Shown one piece after another: positions 1 to 7,656 of a DNA stretch of 8,647 bases (position 1 is the first letter of the stretch; every line of letters starts with the position of its first letter). The position numbers and the translations under genes were made by a program. A model generated the notes under the pieces. It ran no database searches. It had not been told where the DNA came from and was given only the letters and a program-made list of their open reading frames with translations. The DNA comes from JARLFX01 sp036404255 (GTDB lineage: Bacteria; Acidobacteriota; Terriglobia; Terriglobales; Acidobacteriaceae), in the NCBI GenBank assembly GCA_036404255.1, contig DASWOP010000164.1:1-8647 (forward strand), read 5' to 3'.

Positions 1-1
1 C

Positions 2-520
2 ACCGCCTACCGTGCAGACGGCATCGCCGCGGTATGCTTTTACACCGCCGCCTACGCCGCCATGAACGTCGGCGCCTTCGCCGTCATCACCCAGGCCAGC
101 GGCGTCAAAGAGACCCTCAGCAACATCGAAGACTACGCCGGTCTCGCGCAGCAGCGCCCCGGCCTTGCCGCGGCCATGGCCTTCTTTCTTCTCTCGATGA
201 TCGGCATTCCCTTCACCGCAGGCTTCTTCGGCAAGTTCTACGTCTTCACCGCCGCCTTGCACGCCGGACACCTCTGGCTCGTCGTCCTCGGCCTGATCAA
301 CAGCGGTATCGCCTGCTACTACTACCTCCGCCTCATCATCAGCCTCTACTCTCCCGGCCCATCCGCACGCGCTGAAATCCTCCGAGGCAAACCCCTCACC
401 TTCGCCGCCGCCACCGGCATCGCCCTCTGCGTCCTCGCCACACTGGCCCTCGGCATCATCCCCGGTCACATCCTGCACCTCGCGGCCCGCGCCGCAGATA
501 TCACCGCCATCACGCAATAA
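2..520 (+). CDS. nuoN: NADH-quinone oxidoreductase subunit N (NuoN), C-terminal part, cut by the window start
   Basis: Subunit N is one of the three antiporter-like membrane subunits of respiratory complex I and takes part in proton translocation in the cytoplasmic membrane. The frame is open from base 2 to a TAA at 518-520, giving about 172 residues; the N-terminal majority lies outside the window. Visible family features include MNVGAFAVI, the segment LLSMIGIPFTAGFFGKFYVF with the lysine of the GFFGKF motif, and the helix NSGIACYYYLRLIISLY, all typical of the C-terminal helices of NuoN. The last segment is a hydrophobic helix ending LALGIIPGHIL followed by a short tail. NuoN is usually the last gene of the nuo operon, and a terminator follows about 160 bases downstream, which fits. 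The homologous subunits NuoL and NuoM are possible alternatives, but MNVGAFAVI and CYYYLRLI favour N. Confidence 0.93.
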   Translation, partial: TAYRADGIAAVCFYTAAYAAMNVGAFAVITQASGVKETLSNIEDYAGLAQQRPGLAAAMAFFLLSMIGIPFTAGFFGKFYVFTAALHAGHLWLVVLGLINSGIACYYYLRLIISLYSPGPSARAEILRGKPLTFAAATGIALCVLATLALGIIPGHILHLAARAADITAITQ

Positions 521-521
521 G

Positions 522-666
522 ACTCAACAGTGATGACAGCGATAAAAGCTGATTACAGTAAAAGAGCGCTTATCGACCAAAGCCATCCAGAAATGTATTT
601 GCTTTTTAAATCCTTAAATCGTCTGATCAGCCTTTATCGTTTTGCTCACCGTCATCACCGTTAAGT
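522..666 (-). repeat. Long inverted repeat, structured-RNA or MITE-like element of unknown identity
   Basis: The left arm 522-553 and the right arm 626-666 are reverse complements over 32 positions, interrupted only by a 9-base one-sided bulge at 640-648. On the plus strand 28 positions are Watson-Crick and four are A/C mismatches (525/663, 529/659, 538/650, 547/632). On the minus strand all four become G-U wobbles, so a minus-strand RNA would pair throughout. The 72-base interior (554-625) is AT-rich; 541-660 is about 39% GC, well below the flanking genes. It lies between the convergent nuoN and atpE genes, beyond the terminator as read from atpE. I see no convincing promoter, no ORF and no clear target-site duplication. 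It could be a non-autonomous mobile element remnant, a small RNA, or an unusual 3' structure. The repeat itself is certain; its function is not. Confidence 0.6.
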
Positions 667-679
667 TTTAGTGACAGCA

Positions 680-712
680 AAAAGCCCCCGCAGAAGCGAG
701 GGCTTTTGTTTT
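680..712. terminator. Bidirectional rho-independent terminator between nuoN and atpE
   Basis: The arms 680-691 (AAAAGCCCCCGC) and 696-707 (GCGAGGGCTTTT) pair over 12 positions with one mismatch around the loop AGAA. A T-rich tail follows on the plus strand (TTTTGTTTT, 704-712), and a TTTTT run ends the stem on the minus strand. It sits between convergent genes and can end both the nuo transcript and the atp transcript. Confidence 0.85.
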
Positions 713-732
713 GCGAGCGGAGCGAGCGATTC

Positions 733-764
733 GAGCCTGTCCTGAGCTCAGTCGAAGGATCCGC
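733..764. repeat. REP-like dispersed element, copy 1
   Basis: The core TCCTGAGCTCAGTCGAAGGATCC resembles a second copy at 2701-2726 (TCCTGAGCGTAGCAAAGGATCC), with the same ends and a slightly different middle. It contains the perfect 10-base palindrome CTGAGCTCAG at 742-751, and GTCCTG (739-744) pairs with CAGGAC (766-771). It lies just after the atpE stop codon, between that gene and its terminator, so it would be transcribed in the atpE 3' untranslated region. Elements of this form are common between genes in several GC-rich phyla; that statement is from memory. Confidence 0.6.
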
Positions 765-771
765 GCAGGAC

Positions 772-1077
772 TTACTTCACCTTCATCAGGATGATGACCA
801 GGGTGTACAGCGCCAGGGACTCAATCAGCGCCAGGCCCAAGATCAGGAACAGGAAGATGGCTGGCCGCGCTCCGGGGTTACGGGCGACCGCTTCCGTGGC
901 AGAGGCGGTCGCCTTGCCCTGGCCGAGGCCGCAAAGGCCGGCTGCAATCGCCATGCCGATACCAGCGCCGATGGGAGCCAGGTTAACCGCGGACCCTGCC
1001 GCGTCAAACGCAAATGCCGGCGTGGCCAGCAGAAGCGCAGAGAGTGTCATGAACAAATACTGCAGTTGCTTACGCAT
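772..1077 (-). CDS. atpE: ATP synthase Fo subunit c (AtpE), with N-terminal signal-like leader
   Basis: Subunit c forms the rotating membrane ring of F-type ATP synthase. The protein is 101 residues. Residues 1-23 look like a cleavable signal peptide (MRKQ, hydrophobic core, ATPAFA), and removal after AFA would leave 78 residues, the usual length of a c subunit. The mature part has helix 1 (about 32-57) with GLGQGKA, the polar loop ARNPGAR (65-71), and helix 2 with the ion-carrying Glu86 in LIESLALY. Gln53, Glu86, Ser87 and Tyr91 align with four residues of the Na+ site of the Ilyobacter ring; the Thr of that site is Leu here, so the coupling ion cannot be decided. ATG at 1075-1077 is preceded by AAGGAG (1086-1091), 8 bases away. 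It is the last gene of the atpZ-I-B-E cluster and is separated from atpB by 130 bases. Confidence 0.95.
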   Translation of the reverse strand: MRKQLQYLFMTLSALLLATPAFAFDAAGSAVNLAPIGAGIGMAIAAGLCGLGQGKATASATEAVARNPGARPAIFLFLILGLALIESLALYTLVIILMKVK

Positions 1078-1170
1078 CGTTGTTGCTCCTTGTAGTGCTT
1101 GCTTCCAGAGATACCGTCAGTGGGTGGTTGAGGCTCACCGTGCTGGCCCCCTCACGCTGCCGGGTACACA

Positions 1171-1198
1171 CTGCGGAGTGGAAGCATAACCTCCGCAG
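1171..1198 (-). promoter_or_regulatory. Hairpin in the atpB-atpE intercistronic region
   Basis: CTGCGGAG at 1171-1178 and CTCCGCAG at 1191-1198 form a perfect 8-base inverted repeat with a 12-base loop. It lies in the 130-base gap between the atpB stop and the atpE start, 9 bases after the atpB stop codon in the transcript. There is no T-run after it, so it does not look like an intrinsic terminator. It may be a processing or stability structure that lets atpE be expressed above atpB, since many c subunits but one a subunit are needed per complex; that role is inference. Confidence 0.45.
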
Positions 1199-1207
1199 AA
1201 AACTCAA

Positions 1208-1939
1208 TTAGTGGTCATGCGCTACGGCGAGTGATAGGTAGATGGCCGACAGCAGCATAAACACAAACGCCTGTAATAACGAAACAAATACGTGCAGTCC
1301 CATGAAGATCAGCGGAATGCCCAGCGGGATCAGCGAGAAGAACGCCAGCGTCACTAGGTCTCCAGCGTAGATGTTCGCAAAAAGACGGACGGTAAGTGAA
1401 AGCACGCGCGCCAGGTGAGAAATGATCTCAATGAGCACCATCAGCGGCGCCAGCCACCACACCGGCCCCAGGAACTGCTTGATGTACCCAGCCTTGTTCG
1501 CGCGGATGCCGTAAAAATGGTAATAAGCAAAGGTGACCAGCGCCATGCCCAGCGGCACCGCAGGGCTTGCAGTGGGCGATTCCAGCCCAGGGATAAGCCC
1601 GATGAGATTGCAGATCAGAATGAAGATAAACAGCGCCGCCAGATAGGGGACAAAGCGCTCATACCCGTGCCCGATGATGGATTCAGCCTGGTCAGACACG
1701 AACTCATTTGTCATCTCTGCCAAATGCTGCACCGGCCCTGGCTCTTCCACGCTCAGGCTCATGCGCACTGCGGCAAAGAACGCCACCAGCACCACAAACA
1801 CCAGCAGTTCCATGGCAAATGCATTGTTGATAGGCGCCTGTGCGTAGGCTGGCGTCACATGCACTGCCGCCAGCAAACGATCCACCGGCCCGGCAAAGTG
1901 CCTATTCAAAATCTCGGTCAACAACAGCTGTTCAGGCAT
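1208..1939 (-). CDS. atpB: ATP synthase Fo subunit a (AtpB)
   Basis: Subunit a is the membrane stator that provides the two ion half-channels beside the c ring. The protein is 243 residues when started at the ATG at 1937-1939. The signature helix is SLTVRLFANIYAGDLV, with the essential arginine at residue 185. Other family marks are the segment PYLAALFIFILICNLIGLIPGLESPTAS cut into its usual pieces around residues 98-124, LIEIISHLARVLSL before the arginine, and LLQAFVFMLLSAIYL (221-235) near the C terminus. About 40 residues precede the first membrane helix. A GTG immediately upstream (1940-1942) is also in frame and follows a stop codon; GGA at 1946-1948 sits 6 bases from the ATG and 3 from the GTG, so ATG is preferred. 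The gene starts about 25 bases after atpI. Confidence 0.95.
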   Translation of the reverse strand: MPEQLLLTEILNRHFAGPVDRLLAAVHVTPAYAQAPINNAFAMELLVFVVLVAFFAAVRMSLSVEEPGPVQHLAEMTNEFVSDQAESIIGHGYERFVPYLAALFIFILICNLIGLIPGLESPTASPAVPLGMALVTFAYYHFYGIRANKAGYIKQFLGPVWWLAPLMVLIEIISHLARVLSLTVRLFANIYAGDLVTLAFFSLIPLGIPLIFMGLHVFVSLLQAFVFMLLSAIYLSLAVAHDH

Positions 1940-1964
1940 CACTCATCCAGCGGGGAAAAGATTC

Positions 1965-2405
1965 TCAAACGGTCCAGAGGCGCATCATGCGGAAGGCTTC
2001 GATCGAAAGTGCAATCACGCCCAGCAGCAATCCGCCCGCAAGCACGTAAACTGAACCATCCAGAGTCTTTAGGATAACATAAAGAACCACCACGGCCAGC
2101 CCCATGCGCAGGAAGAAACCCAGTAGAACCGGGGTAACCATGCGAACCTTCGCTGGTTCTCCCCCCTCCGTGGGCGCGTCCATCCGCCGCATCACTGCCG
2201 TCATCAGCTGCAGCCACTCGTACAGTCCGCTGGCCGAAATAGCTGCACCCACAACCAGATACACCGCGCTCTGCCATCCCAGCTTCCACCACAGCAGCGG
2301 AATCCCCACCACCGCCGCAATCGCCGTCAGCCTGATAGCCCGTAAAATCGTGCGCCGGAAATCCGCGTCCGTCAGCCCTGCAATCTGGTTCCCTGTCTCG
2401 CTCAT
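1965..2405 (-). CDS. atpI: ATP synthase subunit I-like membrane protein (AtpI family)
   Basis: This 146-residue protein has four predicted membrane helices: about 26-41 (LTAIAAVVGIPLLWW), 46-68, 92-112 (VLLGFFLRMGLAVVVLYVIL) and 118-137. Its size, topology and position directly before atpB match the ATP synthase I family, which helps assemble the c ring or the Fo sector and is not part of the catalytic core. The sequence has few invariant residues, so the call leans on context. ATG at 2403-2405 lies 3 bases after the atpZ stop codon, which implies translational coupling. A second ORF on the same strand in another frame covers part of this region but lacks family features and is a shadow. Confidence 0.75.
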   Translation of the reverse strand: MSETGNQIAGLTDADFRRTILRAIRLTAIAAVVGIPLLWWKLGWQSAVYLVVGAAISASGLYEWLQLMTAVMRRMDAPTEGGEPAKVRMVTPVLLGFFLRMGLAVVVLYVILKTLDGSVYVLAGGLLLGVIALSIEAFRMMRLWTV

Positions 2406-2408
2406 CTC

Positions 2409-2654
2409 TCAACCACTCTTCCGCATATATCCCGCAGCCACGCGGTAGATATGGATGAATCCCGCCACCGCGCCCACCACAATTCCCGCCACGTAGATCC
2501 AGTTCGTGTGCAGCCATCGGTCCATCAGCGAACCGCCAAACCAGCCAATCACACAAGCCGCCGGCATAATAATGGCGAGCTGAATCATCGACTCCGCCTT
2601 CACATACTCGCTCATGTTGCGCGTCGGTTTCGGTTTGTCTTCCGGCTCAGCCAT
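2409..2654 (-). CDS. AtpZ/AtpI-type F0F1-ATPase accessory protein
   Basis: This is an 81-residue protein with a charged N-terminal tail (about 1-20) and two membrane helices, roughly 25-45 and 53-72. The helical hairpin with GWFGGSLMDRWL followed by WIYVAGIVVGAVAGFIHIYR matches the small AtpZ/AtpI (ATPase_gene1) family, in which a GG-x3-D motif ends helix 1. Family members sit first in atp operons and are reported to aid assembly or divalent-cation supply. ATG at 2652-2654 is preceded by GAGG about 11 bases upstream, a rather distant ribosome site. It is the first gene of the Fo cluster; I could not identify a confident promoter between it and lysS. Confidence 0.8.
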   Translation of the reverse strand: MAEPEDKPKPTRNMSEYVKAESMIQLAIIMPAACVIGWFGGSLMDRWLHTNWIYVAGIVVGAVAGFIHIYRVAAGYMRKSG

Positions 2655-2700
2655 CTATCTCAAATCCTCATCAGCCAAAACATCGAATCACTTCAACGTC

Positions 2701-2726
2701 GTCATCCTGAGCGTAGCAAAGGATCC
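2701..2726. repeat. REP-like dispersed element, copy 2
   Basis: GTCATCCTGAGC followed by GTAGCAAAGGATCC matches the element at 733-764 in its outer parts (TCCTGAGC and AAGGATCC). It lies between the divergent atpZ and lysS genes. CAGGATGAC at 4678-4686 is the inverse of its first nine bases and may be a fragment of a further copy. Confidence 0.6.
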
Positions 2727-2769
2727 CTGTAGTTACTTTTATCGCTGCAAGAACGTCTTCACCAGCCAC

Positions 2770-2833
2770 AAATCTGGGTGCCCCATCTTAGCCACAGTTT
2801 CATCGTGGCTAAGATGGGCATTCGCAAAGCGAA
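2770..2833. repeat. Palindromic intergenic repeat with TGGGTGCCCC head, copy A
   Basis: The head AAATCTGGGTGCCCC (2770-2784) leads into a perfect 14-base inverted repeat, CCCATCTTAGCCAC (2782-2795) with GTGGCTAAGATGGG (2805-2818), around the loop AGTTTCATC. With one bulged C the pairing extends to TGCC/GGCA (2779-2820). A small palindrome TTCGC-AAA-GCGAA follows at 2821-2833. The head matches 14 of 15 bases at 4636-4650. It lies upstream of lysS, and there is no T-run, so it is more likely a dispersed repeat than a terminator. Confidence 0.75.
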
Positions 2834-2895
2834 CTGCTCTCGCCATCTTCCAGCGCGCCCAAACCTCGCTTCGCAACTATAACCCACCAACCGTC

Positions 2896-2901
2896 TATAC
2901 T
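2896..2901 (+). promoter_or_regulatory. Candidate lysS -10 box
   Basis: TATACT differs from TATAAT at one position and lies 38 bases before the preferred lysS start, giving a leader of about 30 bases. No good -35 box is visible at 16-18 bases upstream (GCAACT at the 17-base spacing). An identical TATACT precedes the heme operon. Confidence 0.4.
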
Positions 2902-2924
2902 TGAACCTTCAACCATTAGCAGCC

Positions 2925-2930
2925 AAAGGA
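2925..2930 (+). promoter_or_regulatory. Ribosome binding site that sets the lysS start
   Basis: AAAGGA lies 9 bases before the GTG at 2940-2942. The upstream in-frame TTG at 2901 has no such site and would begin inside the candidate -10 box, so GTG is the better start. Confidence 0.65.
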
Positions 2931-2939
2931 CCACCCCAA

Positions 2940-4592
<1,653 letters not shown>

Positions 4593-4615
4593 CCACCCAA
4601 CGATTAGAACCACCG

Positions 4616-4650
4616 AAATGTGGGTGGAATATGAAAAATGTGGGTGCCCC
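4616..4650. repeat. Tandem AAATGTGGGTG repeat and head of palindromic repeat copy B
   Basis: AAATGTGGGTG occurs at 4616-4626 and again at 4636-4646, spaced by 20 bases. The second copy continues into CCCC, giving AAATGTGGGTGCCCC (4636-4650), which matches the head of the 2770 element at 14 of 15 bases and runs into the hairpin at 4648-4673. Confidence 0.65.
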
Positions 4651-4673
4651 GGGTCTCGATTCTGAGACCCGGG
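4648..4673. terminator. Hairpin between convergent lysS and hemD, likely transcription end
   Basis: CCCGGGTCTC (4648-4657) and GAGACCCGGG (4664-4673) form a perfect 10-base stem with loop GATTCT. The T-tail is short on the plus strand (TTT), and on the minus strand ATTTTTC comes only about 10 bases later, so intrinsic termination may be weak. Its position between two converging genes supports a terminator role, although it also forms the stem of repeat copy B. Confidence 0.6.
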
Positions 4674-4689
4674 TTTGCAGGATGACAAT

Positions 4690-5469
4690 CTAGCCGTAAT
4701 ACTCCACCATCGCCGCCACCAAACCGGCAATCGTAGCTTCCTTTGCCTCGACTGTGGGTTCCATGCCCAGCTCCCGCATCGTAGCCGACGTCACCGGCCC
4801 AATCGAAGCCAGCACCATCTCCTCCGGAAGCGTCACTCCAGCCGCATCCAGCAGCGTCTGCACATTGCGAGCAGTAGATGAACTTGTAAATGTAATGATC
4901 TGTGGAATCGTGGCTTCACTCGCCATAATCTCCCGAAACTTCGCTCCGGAACCAGCCGGAAGCTCGTTCCGGTAAGCGTCTGCCAGGATCACATGCGCCC
5001 CAGCCGCCCTCAGCCCATCCGGCAGCACATCCCTGGCCACCTCCGCCCGAACCAGCAGCACATGTTCGTCCGCCACCTGGTAACGAAGCTCGTGCAACAG
5101 CGACTCCGCCACAAACTTTGGCGGCACCACCTCAACCTTCATCCCGGCGTCCGTCACGGCAGCCGCTGTAGCCCGTCCAATCACCGCAATTTTCACCGTG
5201 TAGGACGCAGGATGAATACCGGCATAAAGCGCACGCTCGCAGAACACTTTAACCGCATTAACACTGGTAAATATGAGCCAATCCACGTCTTTGAGCGAAG
5301 CCAGCGCACCATCCAGCGCGTCGTAAGATGTGCTCGGCGGAACGATCGCAATTGCTGGTATTTCAATAGTTTGCGCGCCCACCGCCTGCAGCGCCTCCAC
5401 CAATTTCGAAGCCTGCCCCTTCGCCCGCGTAACCAGCACCCGCCTGCCCGCAAGTGGTAATGGTTGCAT
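4690..5469 (-). CDS. hemD: Uroporphyrinogen-III synthase (HemD)
   Basis: HemD closes hydroxymethylbilane and inverts ring D to make uroporphyrinogen III, the common precursor of heme, siroheme and corrinoids. From ATG 5467-5469 the protein has 259 residues, typical of the family. Visible family features are LAGRRVLVTRAKGQA at the N terminus, DWLIFTSVNAV (63-73), KIAVIGRATA (93-102), PQIITFTSSSTARN (189-202) and SIGPVTSATMRELG (222-235), consistent with the two-domain fold. HemD is weakly conserved, so context adds weight. The open frame extends further upstream, but that would overlap hemC; the chosen ATG lies 4 bases after the hemC stop and has AGAGG upstream. It is the last gene of the operon, and a hairpin follows it. 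Confidence 0.93.
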   Translation of the reverse strand: MQPLPLAGRRVLVTRAKGQASKLVEALQAVGAQTIEIPAIAIVPPSTSYDALDGALASLKDVDWLIFTSVNAVKVFCERALYAGIHPASYTVKIAVIGRATAAAVTDAGMKVEVVPPKFVAESLLHELRYQVADEHVLLVRAEVARDVLPDGLRAAGAHVILADAYRNELPAGSGAKFREIMASEATIPQIITFTSSSTARNVQTLLDAAGVTLPEEMVLASIGPVTSATMRELGMEPTVEAKEATIAGLVAAMVEYYG

Positions 5470-5473
5470 AGAC

Positions 5474-6385
5474 TTACGCCTCTGCCAACAACTCAGCCGC
5501 AATCCGCCGACCCGCCTCTTCCGGCCGAATCCCCGCTTCCACAAACAGCTTCCTACGCACTAAAGCCGTTTTTTTTCCATTACTTAGCGCCCCATGCAGC
5601 GTATACCCCCCTGCCGCAACCTCGCAGAAAATACCAATCGGAACCGAGCACCCCCCACCCAGCGCCCCCAGTCCCGCCCGTTCTGCCGTCACTGCAAACC
5701 GCGTCGCCTCATCATCAAGCTGTGTAAGTGCAATCTTTACAATAGCATCGCTGGCGCGACACTCCACAGCCAAGGCCCCCTGCCCCGGTGCCGGGCAAAG
5801 TTCTGTGATCGCAAACCGCTGGCTGATATGCTCCGTCAGCCCTAACCGGTCCAGCCCTGCCGCCGCCAGCACCAACGCCTCCGCCTGCCCCTCGTTCAAT
5901 TTACGCAGCCTCGTATCCACGTTGCCGCGCATCTCGATGAAGCGTAAATCATCACGTAGCGCGAGCAACTGCGTTTGTCGACGTGGACTAGTCGTCCCAA
6001 TTCTTGGACTTGCACATAATTCCCTAAGTCCTACTTTCATTGGCGCAACCAGCACGTCGCGCGGATCCACCCGTGGCGGAATCGCTGCAATCGTGAACTC
6101 CGGCGCCAACTCCGTCGGCAGATCCTTCAGGCTATGTACCGCAAGATCGATGGCTCCTGCAGCCAGTGCCTCTTCAATCTCTTTGATGAAGATGCCCTTG
6201 CCGTCCTCAACTCCCTGCCCAGCCACGGCGGCGCGGAATGCAGGGTCCTGCAGACGGTCGCCCGTGGTCTTGATGATCTGAATGTCCACGGCATGGCCGA
6301 ACCCGCGTAACGCTGAGGCGATATGATTCGCCTGCCAGAGTGCAAGTTGCGAGCCACGCGAACCGATACGAAGTGGTCGAATCAT
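5474..6385 (-). CDS. hemC: Porphobilinogen deaminase / hydroxymethylbilane synthase (HemC)
   Basis: HemC joins four porphobilinogen units into hydroxymethylbilane in the cytosol. The 303-residue protein starts RIGSRGSQLALWQA. It has the catalytic aspartate at 88 in HSLKDLPTE, the arginine-rich substrate segments GTTSPRRQ (130-137) and RGNVDTRLRKL (153-163), and Cys246 in LGGGCSVPIG, which attaches the dipyrromethane cofactor. Residues 44-64 are a few residues longer than in E. coli before GIFIKEIE. Its ATG overlaps the hemA stop as ATGA, and GAGGAG (6394-6399) sits 8 bases upstream, so translation is probably coupled to hemA. Bases 5569-5576 are eight T on the plus strand, giving an A8 run at Gly270-Lys271-Lys272 in phase with a slippery A-AAA-AAA heptamer; a shift either way reaches a stop within a few codons. 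Confidence 0.97.
   Translation of the reverse strand: MIRPLRIGSRGSQLALWQANHIASALRGFGHAVDIQIIKTTGDRLQDPAFRAAVAGQGVEDGKGIFIKEIEEALAAGAIDLAVHSLKDLPTELAPEFTIAAIPPRVDPRDVLVAPMKVGLRELCASPRIGTTSPRRQTQLLALRDDLRFIEMRGNVDTRLRKLNEGQAEALVLAAAGLDRLGLTEHISQRFAITELCPAPGQGALAVECRASDAIVKIALTQLDDEATRFAVTAERAGLGALGGGCSVPIGIFCEVAAGGYTLHGALSNGKKTALVRRKLFVEAGIRPEEAGRRIAAELLAEA
5478..5483 (-). promoter_or_regulatory. Ribosome binding site that sets the hemD start
   Basis: AGAGGC on the minus strand lies 8-9 bases before the ATG at 5467-5469 and overlaps the end of hemC. It supports this internal ATG over more upstream starts, which would need a long overlap with hemC. Confidence 0.6.
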
Positions 6386-7656
6386 TCGCCTGGCTCCTCA
6401 AGGTGAAATCCCTTACGTAGCGTGCGTAGAGCTTCGCCATCGCCATCCTGTGCAGCCTGCTTTACCGCGCTCAACGGTGCATGGAGGAATTTCTTCATCA
6501 GCCCGCGTGTCAAAGCCTCTACCGCCGCAGCCTGCTCTTCCGTCAGGCCGTTTAGCTTGCTACGCACGCGCAGCATCTCCGCAGCGCGCATCTGCTCTGC
6601 ACTCTGCTGTAGGGCTACCAGGGTCTCCACTGCGTCCAGTGACTGTATCCGCTGTTGGAACCGGTCCACCTCACGCGAGACAATATTCTCCGCCGCCTGC
6701 GCTTCCTTGCTGCGCTCCGCCATGTTGGATGCTGCAACAGACTGCAGATCGTCAATGTCGTAGACGAAGATACCTTCCAGTTTGTTCATCTGCGGATCCA
6801 CGTCGCGCGGCACCGCAATATCGATGAAGAACATGGGACGATTCTTGCGCGCCTGCAAAAACTGGCGGCCATGTTCTGGACGGAAGATCGGTTCCGGCGA
6901 ACCGGTAGAAGTAATCACAATATCCGCAGCGGCGGCATGCGCATACACGTTGTCGAAAGGCACTGCCTTGCCGCCAAAGTGTGTCGCCATCTCTACGGCG
7001 CGCTCGTACGTGCGGTTGGCCACTAACACGGTGGCAACGCCCTGCTGCAATAGGTGACGCGCAGCAAGTTCGCTCATCTTGCCCGCGCCTACCAGCAGCA
7101 CCGTTTTGCCGTCCAGCGAGCCGAAGATCTTCTGCGCCAGCTCCACCGCAACCGAGGCGATAGAGACCGACGTCGCCCCAATCTGCGTCTCATTGCGTAC
7201 CTTCTTGGCCACGGCGAACGTCCGCTGGAGCAGCCCTTCCAGGTTGTGCTGTACCGCGCCAACTTCACGCGCCGCAGTGTAAGCGGCCTTTACCTGGCCC
7301 AGGATCTGCGGTTCACCGACGACCATGGAGTCCAGACTGGAAGCCACACGGAACAGGTGACGGACGGCCTCGCGTTCACGGTACTCATACAGGTGCGGTT
7401 CCACCATGGCAGGCGGCAGCGCAAAGTATTGATTTAGAAAGCTGAGCAGGTCGGCAGACTGTGTCTCCTCCCCGCCCTCCTGTGCCGTGACCAGTTCCAC
7501 CCGGTTACAGGTCGAGAGGATCATCCCCTCTCGCACGAAAGGCTGATGAGCCAGCGTCCGCGTCGCGTCTGCCAGCCGCCCGGCCGGGATAGCGAGGCGC
7601 TCCCGAACTTCTACCGGAGCCGTTTTGTGATTAATACCGAGCAATACGAGTTTCAT
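6382..7656 (-). CDS. hemA: Glutamyl-tRNA reductase (HemA)
   Basis: HemA reduces glutamyl-tRNA to glutamate-1-semialdehyde with NADPH, the first committed step of the C5 route to tetrapyrroles. The protein has 424 residues. The catalytic domain holds LGINHKTAPVEVRER (6-20) and the nucleophile Cys50 in STCNRVE. MVVGEPQILGQVK (111-123) is a strongly conserved family segment. The NADPH domain shows VLLVGAGKMSELAARHL (186-202) and IDIAVPRDVDP (278-288), and the C-terminal third is helical and should form the dimerization domain. It starts at ATG 7654-7656, overlapping the stop of the upstream membrane gene as ATGA, and ends overlapping hemC in the same way. Its own ribosome site is weak (AGG about 12 bases upstream), which suggests dependence on translation of the upstream gene. 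Confidence 0.97.
   Translation of the reverse strand: MKLVLLGINHKTAPVEVRERLAIPAGRLADATRTLAHQPFVREGMILSTCNRVELVTAQEGGEETQSADLLSFLNQYFALPPAMVEPHLYEYREREAVRHLFRVASSLDSMVVGEPQILGQVKAAYTAAREVGAVQHNLEGLLQRTFAVAKKVRNETQIGATSVSIASVAVELAQKIFGSLDGKTVLLVGAGKMSELAARHLLQQGVATVLVANRTYERAVEMATHFGGKAVPFDNVYAHAAAADIVITSTGSPEPIFRPEHGRQFLQARKNRPMFFIDIAVPRDVDPQMNKLEGIFVYDIDDLQSVAASNMAERSKEAQAAENIVSREVDRFQQRIQSLDAVETLVALQQSAEQMRAAEMLRVRSKLNGLTEEQAAAVEALTRGLMKKFLHAPLSAVKQAAQDGDGEALRTLRKGFHLEEPGE

Noticed and set aside
706..1189. Plus-strand ORFs antisense to atpE
   Set aside because: They cover the atpE coding sequence, have low-complexity composition, and carry no recognisable domain.
1939..2556. 205-residue minus-strand ORF overlapping atpZ and atpI
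   Set aside because: It is glycine- and arginine-rich out-of-frame sequence with no family motif, and it overlaps two genes with clear membrane topology.
2736..2747. CTTTTATCGCTG, a 12-base match to the left arm of the inverted repeat at 537-548
   Set aside because: There is no extended similarity on either side, so a chance match is likely; it could be revisited if the arm proves repetitive.
2779..2820. Stem upstream of lysS as an intrinsic terminator or T-box riboswitch
   Set aside because: No T-run follows the stem, no T-box sequence or specifier loop is visible, and the candidate promoter lies downstream of it.
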